Assembly (NCBI GenBank): GCA_026710945.1
Contig: JAPOQA010000039.1
Coordinates: forward strand, 1 to 64,000
Source: Chloroflexota bacterium
GTDB taxonomy: Bacteria; Chloroflexota; UBA11872; VXOZ01
Length of the DNA stretch: 64,000 bases
Direction: 5' to 3'
Part shown: in pieces, positions 62,679 to 64,000 of the stretch
Position numbering within the stretch: the stretch's first letter is position 1
Layout: each line of letters begins with the position of its first letter
Program-made: the position numbers and the translations under genes
Notes under the pieces: generated by a model
Databases searched by the model: none
What the model saw: the letters and a program-made list of their open reading frames with translations, nothing else
Told to the model about the DNA's origin: nothing

Positions 62679-63896
62679 TTAACGAGAAGCTACGGTGACA
62701 CAATAGTTTCCATGGGGGGCAACCAGGATGTGCTTTCCACCACCGCTGGAAACTGAAATAGCAGACTCATCGTCGGCGCAGTGCACGTCCTCCACGACTT
62801 CATGGGCATCTGCGCGGCACGTCATCGTCTGTTCCTTGTCCGTCCAGTTGCGGAAGATGATAGTGTTGCCGTAGCGACGTGACGACGCGCCGGTCTCCCA
62901 GAGTTGGCGTACTTCAGGCATGGTGAGAAAGACGTTTGCGGGATGCTGTGTTTCCAGCCATGAGAGGTACGAGTCCCATACCGCGAAGTTATTGTCCACG
63001 TCGTCCGTAAATGCGGTAAAGTTGCGGCGATGGCTGCTAATGAATGCCGGTAGATTGGCCTCCCAAGCAGCGATAGTTTCTGCTTGGACGCGGGCAAGAA
63101 TGTCTTCCTGATCCGCCGTCTGGAACGGCTCAAAGTTAAGGGCCCTTCCCGCGTACCAGAGGTCGGCAAGCGGGGAGGTCTTGCCGGTTTGATCCTCTCC
63201 TTCGCGATCTGAAACTCCGACCCTAATCCCAATGCCTTGCGTAGCCCAGGCAATCTCAGCCTCGTCCGAATTGCGCACGCTGGCAGGTGGATAGCCGAAG
63301 GCGCGAATGAAATAGCTCATGGCGCCGCGTACCCACTCTTTGCGCTCCGGCTCCGCCATGTCTTCATGCTCCGGCACGCGCTCTTGCACGGTCTCGCAAA
63401 CGTACATAAGGTGTGCGAACATCCGGTGCGCCCGGGCTTCGTCCTTTCGCAATCGCTTGAGCCAGCGGTGATGGCTAAAGTGGTGCGTTCTACCGTGATA
63501 TTGAGGCGCCCACACGCCGCGCTCGATGCCCTCTCGCGCTTTAGTGACGATATCGCCCCTCTCCCAGCCTTGTGAAACTCCCTGGTCGAGACCAATATCC
63601 ACATAATGGCGAAATTCAGCCGCGCGGATGGCGTCGTAGTCCGGGCTGCCCACGATGTAGTAGGGCTCAAAGACAATTGGCTGGCCGTCGCCGCTGCGAT
63701 GTGCCTCCAGCAATTGAAACGTGCGCTCAAGGTCTGCCGGAGTTTCCAAACTTCCCGACGACCAGCGCGTCTGCATGAGTTCCTCGTGCCGCGTAGCGTT
63801 GTATGCTTCCTCGGTTGGCGCCCAAGCATTCATGCCCCAGTCATCGCTCCAGACGACGACGGCAGGATGCTCTTTCCAGTCCACTTTTGAACTCAT
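62679..63896 (-). CDS. Polysaccharide-deacetylase-like (CE4/NodB superfamily) protein
   Basis: A 405-residue protein I place only in the NodB-like superfamily. Supporting points are an acidic opening strand AVVVWSDDWGMNAW with an Asp pair, a His cluster GVWAPQYHGRTHHFSHHRWLKRL that fits the metal His motif, a region IRVGVSDREGE and a later LPAFISSHRRNFTA that could supply the final His. There is no signal peptide, and the C-terminal 80 residues form a beta-rich module (EVVEDVHCADDESAISVSSGG). Confidence is limited because the canonical TFDDG motif is replaced. It lies upstream of the aminotransferase gene, separated by about 75 bases. Confidence 0.6.
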   Translation of the reverse strand: MSSKVDWKEHPAVVVWSDDWGMNAWAPTEEAYNATRHEELMQTRWSSGSLETPADLERTFQLLEAHRSGDGQPIVFEPYYIVGSPDYDAIRAAEFRHYVDIGLDQGVSQGWERGDIVTKAREGIERGVWAPQYHGRTHHFSHHRWLKRLRKDEARAHRMFAHLMYVCETVQERVPEHEDMAEPERKEWVRGAMSYFIRAFGYPPASVRNSDEAEIAWATQGIGIRVGVSDREGEDQTGKTSPLADLWYAGRALNFEPFQTADQEDILARVQAETIAAWEANLPAFISSHRRNFTAFTDDVDNNFAVWDSYLSWLETQHPANVFLTMPEVRQLWETGASSRRYGNTIIFRNWTDKEQTMTCRADAHEVVEDVHCADDESAISVSSGGGKHILVAPHGNYCVTVASR

Positions 63897-64000
63897 GGGT
63901 CGGACCTCAGGTTCCTCATAGAAGGTTCGTCGATCACACTAATTCACGTCCTATACAGGATGCAGCGCAGGGCGGATACCGGGAAGTGGCGGCAAGCGTA

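Overview
This is a 64 kb stretch of a bacterial chromosome. About fifty protein genes lie on both strands, with one tRNA and no rRNA, phage, transposase or CRISPR array. The gene mix suggests Chloroflexota, perhaps an uncultured marine or sponge-associated lineage. Pointers are Tat-lipoprotein solute-binding proteins with Ala/Glu-rich linkers, a baseplate-J-like membrane protein beside ruvX and mltG, abundant amidohydrolase/Gfo-Idh/creatininase/enolase-superfamily catabolic genes, an archaeal-type ATP-dependent DNA ligase and a Gram-positive-type S12. This placement is inference from gene content, not phylogeny.

Layout. 1-3.4 kb: str operon on the minus strand (rpsL, rpsG, fusA, tuf cut by the window edge). 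3.7-8.8 kb: Cys-type sulfatase, a RmlC-like cupin, and an lspA-rluD-fabH operon. 9.2-16.4 kb: pyruvate phosphate dikinase with two methyltransferases, then a Xer recombinase overlapping a secreted M6-like metalloprotease. 16.4-20.2 kb: GH15 glucoamylase-like enzyme divergent from a solute-binding lipoprotein with its own promoter and terminator. 20.4-25.5 kb: small coiled-coil membrane protein, tRNA-Pro, DUF503, a phosphoesterase without a normal start codon, and a minus-strand PLP enzyme/RDD/D-aminoacylase set. 25.9-30.9 kb: a five-gene cofactor operon (cbiZ, folE, folC, histidine phosphatase, nicotinate phosphoribosyltransferase); folC carries an in-frame palindromic repeat. 31-39.7 kb: M50 protease with CBS domains, archaeal-type DNA ligase, DUF899 protein, and a Zn/Cd P-type ATPase with its CadC/CzrA-like repressor. 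40-44.7 kb: amidohydrolase and two tandem paralogous solute-binding proteins, each with a strong sigma-70-like promoter and no permease nearby. 44.9-51.7 kb: baseplate-J-like protein, ruvX and mltG, then an ABC exporter with an unusual N-terminal domain plus zinc ribbon, DUF1854 and SixA. 51.8-57.6 kb: enolase-superfamily enzyme, ferredoxin, pheA, Dabb protein, LysM-M23 peptidase and rpe. 58-64 kb: Gfo/Idh oxidoreductase, creatininase, SDR, class III aminotransferase and a CE4-like protein, probably a small catabolic island.

The items most worth checking are: an in-frame 111-bp palindromic repeat in folC bounded by 10-bp direct repeats; the PH-like/zinc-ribbon ABC exporter with DUF1854 and SixA; an apparent AUU start or frameshift in the phosphoesterase; Arg at the streptomycin-resistance position of S12; and near-consensus promoters on three permease-less solute-binding proteins.
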